NCBI GenBank assembly: GCA_017512985.1
Contig: JAFWEJ010000002.1
Coordinates: forward strand, 62,001-126,000
Direction of reading: 5' to 3'
Source of the DNA: Clostridia bacterium
GTDB taxonomy: Bacteria > Bacillota > Clostridia > Christensenellales > Aristaeellaceae
DNA: 64,000 nucleotides
Positions 18,403-28,511 of the stretch are shown in pieces. The notes beneath the pieces are model-generated. The model saw only the letters and a program-made list of their open reading frames with translations, was not told the origin of the DNA and ran no database searches. The translations under genes and the position numbers were made by a program. Every line of letters starts with the position of its first letter. The stretch's first letter is position 1.

Positions 18403-19371
18403 ATGACAAGGAAAAAAGTCAGCATCATGATCCCCTGCTATAACGAGGAGGAAAACATCGCCGCGATCACGGAAGCGGTCGTGCAGCAGATGGAACTCCT
18501 GCCGCAGTACGATTACGAGATCCTCTGTATCGACAACTGCTCCACGGACAATACCCGCCCCCTGCTGCGGGAGATCTGCGCGAAGAACAAAAAGATCAAG
18601 GCGATCTTCAACGTCAAGAACTTCGGCCAGTTCAACAGCCCCTATTACGGCCTCTGCCAGACGAGCGGAGACTGCGCGATTTCCATCTGCGCGGATTTCC
18701 AGGACCCGGTGGAAATGATCCCTGAGTTCCTGAAATACTGGGAGGAAGGCTACCAGATTGTCTGCGGGGTAAAAAAGAGCAGCAGGGAACGGAAATGCAT
18801 GTTCCGGCTGCGCACCCTGTATTACAGACTGATCAAAAAGTTTTCCGCCGTGGACCAGATCGAGCACTTCACCGGGTTCGGCCTGTACGATAAAAGCTTT
18901 GTGGAGGTGCTCCGCCGGCTGGAGGATCCGACTCCCTTCATCCGCGGCATCGTGGCGGAACTGGGCGGAAAGCGGAAGGAAATTCCCTATGAGCAGCCGC
19001 TGCGCCGCGCCGGCAAAACCCACAACAACTGGTACACCCTTTACGACGCGGCCATGCTCAGCGTGACCAGCTATACGAAGGCCGGCATGCGTATTGCGGT
19101 CTTTGCCGGCATGGCCATGGCGATCCTCAGCTTCCTGGTCGGGCTCGTTTACCTGGTGATGAAGCTGGTCTACTGGGACCGCTTCGACGCCGGCCAGGCG
19201 CCGACCATCATTATCGTGTCCCTGATGACTTCCATCCTGCTCGCCTTTATGGGCTTCCTGGGGGAATACATCTCCGCGATCAATATGCGGATGATGCACC
19301 GCCCCCTGGTTGTGGAGGAAGAGCGGCTGAACTTTGACGGGGATGAGAAAACGGAAAAAGAACCGGAATGA
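18403..19371 (+). CDS. GtrB-like polyprenyl-phosphate glycosyltransferase (GT2)
   Basis: The 322-residue protein has a GT2 domain (VSIMIPCYNEEENI at residue 6, ICADFQDPVEMIP near residue 103) and two C-terminal membrane helices (about residues 228-258 and 266-290). This is the bactoprenol glucosyltransferase architecture. It probably charges undecaprenyl phosphate with a sugar for a modifying membrane transferase. RBS GGAGG precedes the ATG. It starts 15 bp after the reductase gene. Confidence 0.82.
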   Translation: MTRKKVSIMIPCYNEEENIAAITEAVVQQMELLPQYDYEILCIDNCSTDNTRPLLREICAKNKKIKAIFNVKNFGQFNSPYYGLCQTSGDCAISICADFQDPVEMIPEFLKYWEEGYQIVCGVKKSSRERKCMFRLRTLYYRLIKKFSAVDQIEHFTGFGLYDKSFVEVLRRLEDPTPFIRGIVAELGGKRKEIPYEQPLRRAGKTHNNWYTLYDAAMLSVTSYTKAGMRIAVFAGMAMAILSFLVGLVYLVMKLVYWDRFDAGQAPTIIIVSLMTSILLAFMGFLGEYISAINMRMMHRPLVVEEERLNFDGDEKTEKEPE

Positions 19372-19424
19372 CATCGCGGGAAGCGGTTCCGGATTGTGAT
19401 GACCGGGGAAAGGAAACAAACGGC

Positions 19425-20444
19425 ATGACTTTCATTGTGACCGGCGGCGCCGGGTTTATCGGAAGCAATTTCATCTTTTTTATGCTGGAGAAGTATCCGG
19501 AGGACCGGATCGTCTGCCTGGACAAGCTGACCTACGCGGGCAGCCTGTCCACGCTGAAGGGCGTCATGGACAACCCGCGTTTCCGCTTTGTGAAGGGGGA
19601 TATCTGCGACCGGGAAGCGGTTTATCAGCTCTTTGAGGAAGAGAAGCCGGACGTCGTGGTGAATTTTGCCGCGGAGAGCCATGTGGACCGCAGCATTGAG
19701 GATCCGGGCGTCTTCCTGCAGACGAACGTTATCGGCACGGGGGTGCTCATGGACGCCTGCCGGAAACACGGGATCACCCGGTACCACCAGGTCTCCACGG
19801 ACGAGGTTTACGGCGACCTGCCCCTGGACCGGCCGGACCTGCTCTTTACGGAGGAAACGCCGATCCATACCTCTTCCCCCTATTCCTCTTCCAAGGCCGG
19901 CGCGGATCTGCTGGTCATGGCGTATCACCGGACCTACGGCCTGCCCTGCACGGTGAGCCGCTGCAGCAACAACTACGGCCCGTACCAGTTTCCGGAGAAG
20001 CTGATTCCCCTGATGATCGCCAATGCCCTGAACGACAAACCCCTGCCGGTTTACGGCGAGGGGAAGAACGTCCGGGACTGGCTGTATGTGGAGGATCACT
20101 GCAGGGCCATCGACCTGATTATCCGCAGGGGCCGGGTTGGCGAAGTGTATAACATCGGCGGGCATAACGAGATGGCGAATATCGACATTGTGAAGCTCAT
20201 CTGTAAAGAGCTTGGCAAGCCTGAAAGCCTGATCACCTACGTCACGGACCGCAAGGGCCACGATCTGCGCTATGCCATCGACCCGGCGAAGATCCACGGC
20301 GAGCTCGGCTGGCTGCCGGAGACGAAGTTCGCCGACGGGATCAGGAAGACGATCCGGTGGTACCTGGAGAACCGCCCCTGGTGGGAGGAGATCATATCCG
20401 GGGAGTACCGGAATTACTATGAAAAGATGTACGGGAACAGATAA
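19425..20444 (+). CDS. rmlB: dTDP-glucose 4,6-dehydratase
   Basis: It converts dTDP-glucose to dTDP-4-keto-6-deoxyglucose. The 339-residue protein has VTGGAGFIGSNF at residue 4, STDEVYGDLP near residue 124 and YSSSKAGAD near residue 155, the full RmlB set. The ATG at 19425 begins the Rossmann strand; 19 codons upstream in frame overlap the previous gene and lack conservation. RmlA is 6 kb downstream at 26242. RmlC and RmlD are absent from the window, so rhamnose is not proven to be the product. Confidence 0.94.
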   Translation: MTFIVTGGAGFIGSNFIFFMLEKYPEDRIVCLDKLTYAGSLSTLKGVMDNPRFRFVKGDICDREAVYQLFEEEKPDVVVNFAAESHVDRSIEDPGVFLQTNVIGTGVLMDACRKHGITRYHQVSTDEVYGDLPLDRPDLLFTEETPIHTSSPYSSSKAGADLLVMAYHRTYGLPCTVSRCSNNYGPYQFPEKLIPLMIANALNDKPLPVYGEGKNVRDWLYVEDHCRAIDLIIRRGRVGEVYNIGGHNEMANIDIVKLICKELGKPESLITYVTDRKGHDLRYAIDPAKIHGELGWLPETKFADGIRKTIRWYLENRPWWEEIISGEYRNYYEKMYGNR

Positions 20445-21220
20445 TGAACAGACAGAAGTGGAGAATGACCTGGACGCTGGCCAGAAATGATTTCAGGAGC
20501 CGGTACGCCGTTTCCCAGCTGGGGATCTTCTGGGCGTTTTTCCGTCCGGTGATGATGGCGTGCGTCTATATCCTGGTTTTTTCCGTAATCGCCCGGCCCG
20601 CGCCTGTGGGGGACGGCGTTCCCTACGCGCTGTGGATGCTGCCCGGGCTGATCGTCTGGTTCGCGTTTTCGGACAGCGTATCCTCCGGAACGACCGTGCT
20701 GAAGGATTATTCCTACCTGGTCAAAAACATCCGTTTTGATCTTTCCCTGCTGCCCGGGGTGAAGGTGACGGCCGCGTTCATTGTCCATACCTTCTTTATC
20801 CTGTTGGTGTTCATCCTGTACCTGATTTTCGGCCTGCCGGTGAAACTGAGCCTCCTGCAGCTGCCGTACTATTACCTGGCCACCTATATTTTCACCCTGT
20901 GCGCGGTCCGGATCGTCAGCACGGTCTGGCCGTTCTTCAAGGATCTTTCGGCCCTGGTGGAGATTGTCCTGATGATCGGGATCTGGGCCTGCCCGATTAT
21001 GTGGGACCTGACCATGATCCCGGAGAAGTATCACCTGATCTTCCGGCTGAACCCCATGTACCACCTGGTCCTGGGCTACCGCGAGAGCTTTATGGGCGGC
21101 GGCTGGATCTGGGACCATCCGCTGGAGGCGGTTGTGTTCTGGGCGGCGGTGCTGCTGCTTGCCTGGTTCGCCAGGGGCCTGTACCGCTGGCTCGGCGACC
21201 GCTTTGCGGACGTACTCTGA
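20444..21220 (+). CDS. wzm: Polysaccharide ABC-exporter permease (Wzm family)
   Basis: The 258-residue membrane protein has six hydrophobic segments and the ABC-2 polysaccharide-exporter signature (SRYAVSQLGIFWAFFRP at the N-terminus, then PMYHLVLGYRE near residue 200). With the next gene it would flip a completed undecaprenyl-linked glycan. Its ATG overlaps the rmlB stop by one base. Confidence 0.9.
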   Translation: MNRQKWRMTWTLARNDFRSRYAVSQLGIFWAFFRPVMMACVYILVFSVIARPAPVGDGVPYALWMLPGLIVWFAFSDSVSSGTTVLKDYSYLVKNIRFDLSLLPGVKVTAAFIVHTFFILLVFILYLIFGLPVKLSLLQLPYYYLATYIFTLCAVRIVSTVWPFFKDLSALVEIVLMIGIWACPIMWDLTMIPEKYHLIFRLNPMYHLVLGYRESFMGGGWIWDHPLEAVVFWAAVLLLAWFARGLYRWLGDRFADVL

Positions 21221-21238
21221 CAATGGGAGGTGCGCTGC

Positions 21239-22576
21239 ATGGATAAGAACGTCGCGATCGAGATCAGCCATATCAGAAAAGTCTATCCCACCTATAACCG
21301 GGAGTTTGACCGTTTCCGGGAGGCGCTTTCCCCGCTGAGAAAGAGCTATCATGAGGATTTTACCGCGCTGCAGGACGTGAACCTGACGGTTTACAAGGGC
21401 GAATGCGTCGGCGTGATCGGTATGAACGGCTCCGGCAAGAGCACGCTGCTGAAGATCGTTACGGGCGTGCTCCATCCGACCGGAGGCGAAGTGAAGCTCG
21501 AAGGCCGCGTGAGTTCGCTCCTGGAGCTCGGCGCCGGCTTCAATCCGAACTATACCGGCATTGAGAACATCTATCTCAACGGCCGGATCATGGGCTTTAC
21601 CGACGAGGAGATCAGGAAGCGCCTGCCGGACATCGAAAAGTTCGCCGCCATCGGGGACTTCATCCGCCAGCCCGTCCGGAAGTATTCCAGCGGTATGTTC
21701 GCCCGGCTCGCCTTTTCGGTCGCGATCCACGTGGATCCGGATATCCTGATCGTGGACGAGGCCCTGAGCGTCGGCGACGTCTTTTTCCAGAACAAGTGCT
21801 ACCACAAGTTTGACGAATTCCGCCGGGCGGGCAAGACCATCCTTTTCGTTTCCCACGACCTGGGCAGCGTCCTGAAATACTGCGACCGCTGCCTGCTGCT
21901 GAACAGGGGCGAACAGGTCGCGGCAGGCCCTTGCAAGGAGGTCGTGGACACCTACCGCAGGATCATGGTGGAACACTACCAGCAGAGCCGGCAGCTGGCC
22001 GGACAGGCGGCTGCGGCGCCCCGCGTTTCCGCCGGGGAGAAGAAGGAAAAACAGGATCCGAAGGACCTGACCTGGCCGGCGGAAACGGCCTGGAAGGACA
22101 GCGTCGTCCGGAATCCGGAAGCCCAGGAATACGGCGACATGCTGGCGGAGATCATCGACTACGGCGTGATGAACGAACGGGGCGAGATCACCGGCATGAT
22201 CATGAAGGGTGAAACCTATACCGTGCTGATCCGTTTCCGGTTCAACGCGGAGATCGACCACCCGATTTTTGCCGTCACGCTCCGGGACCGGAAAGGCACG
22301 GAAATCTGCGGAACGAATACGCTGTATGAGGACGCCGGGATCGAAACGGCGGAGAAGGGCCTGACGGGCGTGGTCCGCTTTACCCAGCGGATGACGCTGC
22401 AGGGCGGGGAATACCTGCTCTCCCTGGGGCTTACGGGATACCTGGACGGGGAACTGCACGCCTACCACCGGCTTTACGACGTCTGCACGCTGCAGGTGCT
22501 GGCAGATGTGGTCAAAGTGGGATATTTTGATATGGAATCCAAGGTGGCATACGACGACGTCCGGGTGGAGGACTGA
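21239..22576 (+). CDS. wzt: Polysaccharide ABC-exporter ATPase with C-terminal binding domain (Wzt family)
   Basis: The 445-residue protein has an ATPase domain with Walker A GMNGSGKST near residue 61, signature YSSGMFARLAF and Walker B ILIVDEA. A linker near residues 255-285 leads to a beta-rich C-terminal domain (about 295-445). In O8/O9a-type Wzt that domain binds the modified non-reducing end of the glycan. I start at ATG 21239, 8 nt after GGGAGG; a GTG three codons earlier overlaps that site. It is followed by a methyltransferase and a kinase-like protein, the enzymes expected to make such a terminal mark. Confidence 0.9.
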   Translation: MDKNVAIEISHIRKVYPTYNREFDRFREALSPLRKSYHEDFTALQDVNLTVYKGECVGVIGMNGSGKSTLLKIVTGVLHPTGGEVKLEGRVSSLLELGAGFNPNYTGIENIYLNGRIMGFTDEEIRKRLPDIEKFAAIGDFIRQPVRKYSSGMFARLAFSVAIHVDPDILIVDEALSVGDVFFQNKCYHKFDEFRRAGKTILFVSHDLGSVLKYCDRCLLLNRGEQVAAGPCKEVVDTYRRIMVEHYQQSRQLAGQAAAAPRVSAGEKKEKQDPKDLTWPAETAWKDSVVRNPEAQEYGDMLAEIIDYGVMNERGEITGMIMKGETYTVLIRFRFNAEIDHPIFAVTLRDRKGTEICGTNTLYEDAGIETAEKGLTGVVRFTQRMTLQGGEYLLSLGLTGYLDGELHAYHRLYDVCTLQVLADVVKVGYFDMESKVAYDDVRVED

Positions 22577-22583
22577 CGGAACG

Positions 22584-23513
22584 ATGAGTGAAAAGATCGG
22601 AAAAGTCACGCTGGATACCCGTTTCTATACGGATCAGGACCTGTACAGCGACGGGGATGAAACAGAAAATCTCCTGCTGGATATTGTGAGCCGGTATCAG
22701 GAGAAGGAGTTTCCCGGTATCATCCTGCAGAAGGCGTCCTGGCCTGTGACGTACCATCTCTCGCCCGTGCGGGAATCCCTGCTGGGCTGGATTCCCTTCC
22801 GCCCGGGCGAAAAGATCCTGGAGCTGGGTTCCGGCTGCGGCGCGGTAACCGGCGCGTTCCTGCGCAAAGGCCTGCAGGTGACGGCTGTGGATCTTTCCCT
22901 CCGGCGGAGCCGGATCAACGCCACGCGCCATGCGGACTGCGACGGGCTGACGGTCATTGCCGGCGCCGTCGGGGCGGTGCTTCCGCACCTCGGGGAACAG
23001 TACGACCACGCGACGCTGATCGGCGTGCTGGAGTACGCCGCGGTTTTTTCAGAAGAAGAAAGACCCTTCCATCATATCCTGAATACTGCCTCGTCCGTCC
23101 TGAAGGACGGCGGATCGCTGTGGGTGGCGATCGAGAACAGGCTGGGACTCAAGTATTTTGCCGGCTGCAGGGAGGATCATACCGGCCTGTATTTTGAAGG
23201 CATCGAAGGTTATCCGCACGGGACCGGGCCCCGCACCTTCAGTAAAAAGGAACTGACTGAGCTTGCCGCGGAGTGCGGCCTTGACTGTACTTTCTATTAT
23301 CCCTATCCGGATTACAAATTCCCTGTGAAGATCTTTTCCGATGAGCGCCTGCCGAAGAAAGGCGAACTGAACCGGAACTGGCAGAACTTTGACGCGGACC
23401 GCCTGCAGCTTTTTGACGAGGCGAAGGCTTTTGACGCGATCCTGGAGGCCGGGCTTTTCCCGGAGTTCTCCAACTCCTTCCTCGTGCAGATGCGAAAGAA
23501 GGTGTCCGGTTGA
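22584..23513 (+). CDS. SAM-dependent methyltransferase, possible chain-terminating enzyme
   Basis: The 309-residue class I methyltransferase has motif I ILELGSGCGAVTG near residue 77, AVDLSLRRSRI and GVLEYA near residue 150. It sits between Wzt and a kinase-like/GT2 fusion. That resembles the methyltransferase and kinase halves of WbdD, which cap O8/O9a polymers before export, here as separate chains. The substrate is not visible from sequence. The ATG at 22584 starts 7 bp after wzt, and the final TGA overlaps the next start (TTGA). Confidence 0.75.
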   Translation: MSEKIGKVTLDTRFYTDQDLYSDGDETENLLLDIVSRYQEKEFPGIILQKASWPVTYHLSPVRESLLGWIPFRPGEKILELGSGCGAVTGAFLRKGLQVTAVDLSLRRSRINATRHADCDGLTVIAGAVGAVLPHLGEQYDHATLIGVLEYAAVFSEEERPFHHILNTASSVLKDGGSLWVAIENRLGLKYFAGCREDHTGLYFEGIEGYPHGTGPRTFSKKELTELAAECGLDCTFYYPYPDYKFPVKIFSDERLPKKGELNRNWQNFDADRLQLFDEAKAFDAILEAGLFPEFSNSFLVQMRKKVSG

Positions 23514-26206
23514 GCGAACAGGTGATCTATGTCAAGTCGTGCATGGAAAGAAAACCGGAATACCGCCAGCAGACCCTGATCATCCGGAAGGACGGGACCC
23601 TGCTGGTCCGTAAGATACCGGCCGCGCCGGAAGCGGCGGCGCATATCCGGCGCTTCGCGGAGAACCTGGAAACACTGGCGGCCGCGCTGCGCCCGGGTGC
23701 CCGCGTATCAGCCGTACCATGCACCCTGAACGACGACGGAACGGCGGACTTTCCGTACCTGACGGATCCGACGCTGCAGGATCTGCTTGCCGGGAAGCCG
23801 GCGGAGGAATATGCCGCGCAGCTGATCCGGTTCCGGGACGCGCTGGTTGAAGCGTTCGGCGAGGAACCATTTGCCGTAACGGACGCGTTCACGGATTTCT
23901 TCGGCTATATCCCGGTGCCGGACGGAATGACCGCACTGGGCGTTACCAACGCGGACATGACCTTTGATAACGTCTTCTGCGGAGAGGACGGACACTTCAC
24001 TTTCATAGATTACGAGTGGATTCTCCCCTTCCCGGTGCCGCTGCAGTACCTGCTGTACCGCGCGCTGCCCCAGGATCCGACGTGGACCGCTTATTCCGAC
24101 GCGGAACAGGCAACGGTCATCGCGGCCCTCGGGATCAGCGGGGAAACGGCGGCGGCTTTCGGAGAGATGGAGGAAGCTTTCCTGGAGCAGATTTCCCCGG
24201 ATGAATACAAGCTGGATTCGTTCCTCCGTATTCCCGGCAAACAGCAGCATGCCGTCACCGGGCTGGAGGAGCTGCTTGCCGCGCGGGAAGCGGCGGCTGA
24301 AAACGCCCGCTGCGCCCGGCGCACCTGGTACCGGCTCGGCCGGAAGGCGGAGAACGGCGCCCGGCGGATACGCGGCAGCCTGCGGTCGTTTGCCCGCAGG
24401 GACAATTTCGGGGGGCACTGCTGTTCCGCGGCGGCGGTCTGTTTCCGGGAAGGCCCGGCGTCTGCATGGGAAAAGGTGATCATGCCTCAAAAGGGGAAAC
24501 GCACGCTGAAACGGTACGGCCGGCAGCTGGGCAGTTCCGCGGCGCGGCCCGGGCCGCAGGAACCCGCGGAGCAGGGCGTCCGCTTCAGTGTGCTGACGCC
24601 CCTGTATAACACGCCCGCCGCGTTTCTGGAGGAAATGATCCGTTCCGTTCAGGCACAGACCTATCCGGACTGGGAACTGTGCCTGGCTGACGGAAGCGAC
24701 GCGCAGCACCCGGAGGCCGGGGAGATCTGCGCGCGGTTTTCCGCGGAGGACCCGCGGATCCGTTACCGGAAGCTGGAAAAAAATCTCGGGATCTCCGGAA
24801 ACACCAACGCCTGCATTGACATGGCGGGCGGAGATTACCTTGCGCTTCTGGATCATGACGACCTGCTGCATCCGGACGCCCTCGCGGAGGCGGCCCGGGT
24901 GATCCTGGAGGAGGGCGCGGACTTCATCTATACGGACGAGGCGGTTTTCCGTTCGCCGGACAGAACGAAGCTGATCGCCGCGTATTTCAAACCGGACTGG
25001 TCTCCGGAAAAACTGCTGACCAACAATTATATCTGCCATCTGACCGTGTTCAGGGCTTCGCTGCTTGAGAAGGCGGGGCGCTTCCGCCCCTGCTGCGACG
25101 GCAGCCAGGACTACGACATGGTTCTCCGGCTGACGGACAGCGCGGAGAAGATTGCGCATATCCCGAAAGCGCTCTATTTCTGGCGCTCTCACGCCGCTTC
25201 GACGGCGTCGGACATCAGCGCCAAATCCTTTGCCGTGGAAGCGGGAAAAACCGCCCTGAAGGATTTCCTCCGTATGCGCAGGGGAATGGAAGTATCCGTG
25301 GAAAGCGCGCCGGAGTATCCGACGCTGTATCATGTGAAGTATCCTTTCCGCAAGGCGTACAGCGCCGAGCTGATTATTGACCTGACCGGAAAAACAGGGA
25401 AAGAAACCGGGGACATACTGGAAAGAATCCGGCGGAACACGGCCTGGAAACAGATGTCCGTGACGATTATCTCGGACAACGTCCTGCCGGAACTGCCGGT
25501 GCCGTGGCCGGTGCGGTGGATTCCGTCCATCGGCAGCATACCGGAACGGCTGAACGCCGCCGCGAAAGAGGCGAAGGGAGATTTTTTGGTCTTCCTGGAC
25601 GCCGGCCTGGTCCCGGAAAACCGGGGCTGGCTGCATGAGATGATCATGCTTGCGCAGCAGGAGGCTGCCGGCGCGGTCGGCGGCAAGAGCTTTTTTGCCG
25701 ACGGCCGGATACGGCACGGCGGACTGGTCCTCGGACTGGGCCGGAAAAAGCTGATCGGCAGGGTCTTTTTCCGCCTGGACGGAAAGCTGGACGGTTATTT
25801 CGGCCAGCTGGCCGTAGCGGGGAATGTTTCGGCGGTCTCCGCGGAGTGCATGGCCGTCAGCCGGGAAAAGTTTGAGGCCTGCGGCGGTTTTGACGCCGCT
25901 TATGCCGGCGCGCTGTACGACGCGGACCTGTGCCTTGCGCTGAAGGACCGGGGATACAGGAACCTGTTCACGCCCTTTGCCCGGTTCCGGGGCGGAAACG
26001 CGGCGCGCTTCTTCCCGGATTACGGGAAGGAGAGCAGAACCTACGGGGCGGACGCGGAAGTGTTCCGGGCAAAACGAAGGGCCGACCTGGAGAAACCGGA
26101 TCCGTACTACAACCCGAACCTGACTGCGGACCGGACCGACTGTTCCGTCGGGAAACAGGCGCTGCGGAAGCCTGAAGAGGAAAAACACGGGAAAACACAG
26201 AAGTGA
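23510..26206 (+). CDS. Kinase-like domain fused to tandem GT2 glycosyltransferase
   Basis: The 898-residue protein starts at TTG 23510, overlapping the methyltransferase stop, with GAAGGTG upstream. Residues 1-290 look like an atypical small-molecule kinase: [14 protein letters not shown] near residue 22, NADMTFDN near residue 147 as the catalytic loop and IDYEW near 166 as the metal-binding Asp. Residues 355-620 form a GT2 domain ([19 protein letters not shown] near 448). The remainder is a second GT2-like half with [10 protein letters not shown] replacing the metal motif. Kinase plus the preceding methyltransferase recalls WbdD chain termination. The GT2 part is paralogous to 25-1671 and 42831-44639. 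Confidence 0.72.
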   Translation: MSEQVIYVKSCMERKPEYRQQTLIIRKDGTLLVRKIPAAPEAAAHIRRFAENLETLAAALRPGARVSAVPCTLNDDGTADFPYLTDPTLQDLLAGKPAEEYAAQLIRFRDALVEAFGEEPFAVTDAFTDFFGYIPVPDGMTALGVTNADMTFDNVFCGEDGHFTFIDYEWILPFPVPLQYLLYRALPQDPTWTAYSDAEQATVIAALGISGETAAAFGEMEEAFLEQISPDEYKLDSFLRIPGKQQHAVTGLEELLAAREAAAENARCARRTWYRLGRKAENGARRIRGSLRSFARRDNFGGHCCSAAAVCFREGPASAWEKVIMPQKGKRTLKRYGRQLGSSAARPGPQEPAEQGVRFSVLTPLYNTPAAFLEEMIRSVQAQTYPDWELCLADGSDAQHPEAGEICARFSAEDPRIRYRKLEKNLGISGNTNACIDMAGGDYLALLDHDDLLHPDALAEAARVILEEGADFIYTDEAVFRSPDRTKLIAAYFKPDWSPEKLLTNNYICHLTVFRASLLEKAGRFRPCCDGSQDYDMVLRLTDSAEKIAHIPKALYFWRSHAASTASDISAKSFAVEAGKTALKDFLRMRRGMEVSVESAPEYPTLYHVKYPFRKAYSAELIIDLTGKTGKETGDILERIRRNTAWKQMSVTIISDNVLPELPVPWPVRWIPSIGSIPERLNAAAKEAKGDFLVFLDAGLVPENRGWLHEMIMLAQQEAAGAVGGKSFFADGRIRHGGLVLGLGRKKLIGRVFFRLDGKLDGYFGQLAVAGNVSAVSAECMAVSREKFEACGGFDAAYAGALYDADLCLALKDRGYRNLFTPFARFRGGNAARFFPDYGKESRTYGADAEVFRAKRRADLEKPDPYYNPNLTADRTDCSVGKQALRKPEEEKHGKTQK

Positions 26207-26241
26207 TTACTGCGGAAACAAAGAAAACGGGGGATTTGCAA

Positions 26242-27126
26242 ATGAAGGGCATTATCCTGGCCGGCGGAGCCGGAACGAGGCTGTACCCGCTGACAATGGT
26301 GACTTCCAAACAGCTGCTGCCGGTGTACGACAAGCCGATGGTCTATTATCCCCTGAGTACGCTGATGCTCGCCGGCATCCGGGACATCCTGATTATCTCC
26401 ACGCCGGAGGACACCCCGCGCTTTGAACATCTGCTGGGGGACGGAAGTACCTTCGGCCTCAGCCTGCAGTACTGTGTGCAGCCATCTCCGGACGGCCTTG
26501 CCCAGGCGTTTCTGCTGGGGGAGGAATTCATCGGGGACGACGCCTGCGCGATGGTCCTGGGAGACAACATCTTTTACGGCAACGGTTTCCGGAAAGTACT
26601 GAGAGAAGCCGCGGAGAACGCGGAATCCGGGCGGGCGACGATCTTCGGTTATTACGTGAACGATCCGGAGCGCTTCGGCGTCGTTGAGTTTGATGAAAAC
26701 GGAAAGGTTCTTTCCGTGGAGGAAAAGCCGGAAAACCCGAAAAGCCATTACTGCGTCACCGGCCTGTATTTTTACCCGCGGGGCGTATCCTCCCTGGCGC
26801 ACGGGGTGAAGCCCAGCGCCCGGGGAGAGCTGGAGATCACCGCGCTGAACGATATGTACCTGAAACAGGGACTGCTGGACGCGCAGCGGCTCGGACGCGG
26901 ATTTGCCTGGCTGGATACGGGTACGATGGACAGCCTGGTCGAGGCGGCGGATTTCGTCCGGATGATCCAGAAGCGGCAGAGCATCGTGGTCTCCGCTCCG
27001 GAGGAAATCGCTTATATCAACGGCTGGATCACGAAGGAAAAACTGCTGGAATCCGCGGAACGCTATGGAAAGAGCCAGTACGGAGCACACCTGAAAGCGG
27101 TGGCGGAAGGGAAAGTGATGTATTGA
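26242..27126 (+). CDS. rmlA: Glucose-1-phosphate thymidylyltransferase
   Basis: It makes dTDP-glucose, the substrate of RmlB (19425-20444). The 294-residue protein opens with [17 protein letters not shown] and continues [18 protein letters not shown], the RmlA signature; LGDNIFYG is near residue 108. The ATG at 26242 follows GGGGGA; 13 in-frame codons upstream overlap the preceding gene. RmlC and RmlD are not seen in the window. Confidence 0.95.
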   Translation: MKGIILAGGAGTRLYPLTMVTSKQLLPVYDKPMVYYPLSTLMLAGIRDILIISTPEDTPRFEHLLGDGSTFGLSLQYCVQPSPDGLAQAFLLGEEFIGDDACAMVLGDNIFYGNGFRKVLREAAENAESGRATIFGYYVNDPERFGVVEFDENGKVLSVEEKPENPKSHYCVTGLYFYPRGVSSLAHGVKPSARGELEITALNDMYLKQGLLDAQRLGRGFAWLDTGTMDSLVEAADFVRMIQKRQSIVVSAPEEIAYINGWITKEKLLESAERYGKSQYGAHLKAVAEGKVMY

Positions 27127-27177
27127 TCTGCCGCTGAACGGGAAACGGGGCAACAACGGAAAAAGGAGGGGAATCCT

Positions 27178-28359
27178 GTGAAGAAACTGATTGCGACGGT
27201 ACTGCTGTTTTCGTTGCTGTTTGCTGCGATCCCGGCAGCCCGTGCGGACCTGATGAGCGAAGCCCGCGGCATGCTGCAGATGATCAATGATTTCCGGACC
27301 GGACAGGACGCCTGGTACTGGAACCGGGATAACAGGACGGTTACGAAGAAGACCGGACTGCGCCGCCTGCAGTACGACAAGGAACTGGAAGCGACGGCGC
27401 TGGTGCGCGCGAAGGAACTCGCGAAGCGTTTCGATCATACCCGGCCGGACGGAACAGACTGCTTTACGGCTTTCCCTGCCGGCAGGGCATATAAGGCGGA
27501 GAATATCGCCTACGGTTATCCGACGGCAAAAGCAGCTTTCAACGGATTCCTGGAAGAAGATGAAGACTATGCGGGGCAGGGCCACCGCCGTGTAATGCTT
27601 CTGGACACAGTGACCCGGGTCGGGATTGCAGGGGTGGAGATCGGCGGCGTCCGTTACTGGGTACAGGAGTTTTCCTCCACGCCTTCGGCTTCCGCGTCTT
27701 CCGGGAAAAAAGGATGGGTGAAGCGAGAGGGGAAATGGTACTATTCCAAGGGCGACGGCAGCTACATTACGGGCTGGCTGAAGAAGAGCGGAAAATGGTA
27801 CCTGATGAACGATGAAGGCGTGATGCTGACCGGCTGGCAGAAAAAGGACGGGAAATGGTATTACCTGAACAGTTCCGGCGAAATGGCAACCGGCTGGAAG
27901 AAGATTAACGGAAAATGGTATTACCTGAACAAAAAAAGCGGCGAGCGGACAACCGGCTGGCTGAAGGACGGAAAAAAGTGGTATTACCTGGATAAAAACG
28001 GCGTGATGCAGACCGGCTGGCTGAAGCTCGATAAAACGGTATATTACCTGGAGTCCTCCGGCGCGAGGGTAACCGGCTGGAAAACCATTAAAGGGGCCAA
28101 ATATTATTTCAGCGCTTCCGGCAAAATGCAGACCGGCTGGCTGAAGATCAATAAAACCTGGTATTATTTCCATCCCTCCGGGAAAATGGCAACCGGAACC
28201 GTGAAGATCGACGGCGCAAAGGAAGTGTTCAGTTCCAGCGGGGCCTGGCGCTATACCCAGCTGAAGGATTATGATACGCCGCTTGGCACGGAAAACGTTA
28301 TCGTCCGGATCATCAGGGCGGTTCTGCAGGCGCTGCGGGACCTGCTGCGTCCGGAATGA
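27178..28359 (+). CDS. Secreted CAP-domain protein with choline-binding repeats
   Basis: The 393-residue product starts at GTG (AAGGAGGGG 9 nt upstream). It has a signal peptide ([22 protein letters not shown]), then a CAP/SCP-like domain at about residues 25-165 with AENIAYG and GHRRVML motifs. Nine units of about 20 residues in the pattern GWxKxxGKWYYLxxxGxMxT follow (about 175-360). These repeats bind choline on cell-wall or membrane glycans in streptococci. The window also encodes a phosphocholine pathway, so the ligand is probably made by the same cell. It is the last gene before a terminator. Confidence 0.88.
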   Translation: MKKLIATVLLFSLLFAAIPAARADLMSEARGMLQMINDFRTGQDAWYWNRDNRTVTKKTGLRRLQYDKELEATALVRAKELAKRFDHTRPDGTDCFTAFPAGRAYKAENIAYGYPTAKAAFNGFLEEDEDYAGQGHRRVMLLDTVTRVGIAGVEIGGVRYWVQEFSSTPSASASSGKKGWVKREGKWYYSKGDGSYITGWLKKSGKWYLMNDEGVMLTGWQKKDGKWYYLNSSGEMATGWKKINGKWYYLNKKSGERTTGWLKDGKKWYYLDKNGVMQTGWLKLDKTVYYLESSGARVTGWKTIKGAKYYFSASGKMQTGWLKINKTWYYFHPSGKMATGTVKIDGAKEVFSSSGAWRYTQLKDYDTPLGTENVIVRIIRAVLQALRDLLRPE

Positions 28360-28373
28360 ATATGCTTTTCCCC

Positions 28374-28404
28374 GGCCCGGAGGAACAGACCGTTCCCCCG
28401 GGCC
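28374..28404 (+). terminator. Probable terminator of the first operon
   Basis: A 13-position stem with one mismatch (GGCCCGGAGGAAC with GTTCCCCCGGGCC) and a 5-nt loop is followed by a short, weak tract GTTTATT. The stem is very stable, but the weak U-run could allow partial read-through. Confidence 0.6.
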
Positions 28405-28437
28405 GTTTATTGTGCCGGCGGGCAAAACCGGTACTGC

Positions 28438-28466
28438 TTGCTGAAAGAAGACAATTGACGTATAAT
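28438..28466 (+). promoter_or_regulatory. Probable promoter for the large secreted protein gene
   Basis: The -10 TATAAT (28461-28466) is perfect. The -35 TTGCTG (28438-28443) at 17 nt is weak, matching three of six positions. It follows the terminator hairpin and lies 46 nt upstream of the ATG at 28512. Confidence 0.5.
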
Positions 28467-28511
28467 GCATTCGGTGGAGTTTCCCGATTTGCGAAGAAGG
28501 TGGGGCAGGAT

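Noticed and set aside
27700..28240. CRISPR-like or satellite repeat array
   Set aside because: The roughly 60-bp periodicity is coding for choline-binding repeats and diverges at synonymous and variable positions; there are no spacers. The same applies to 37530-38440.
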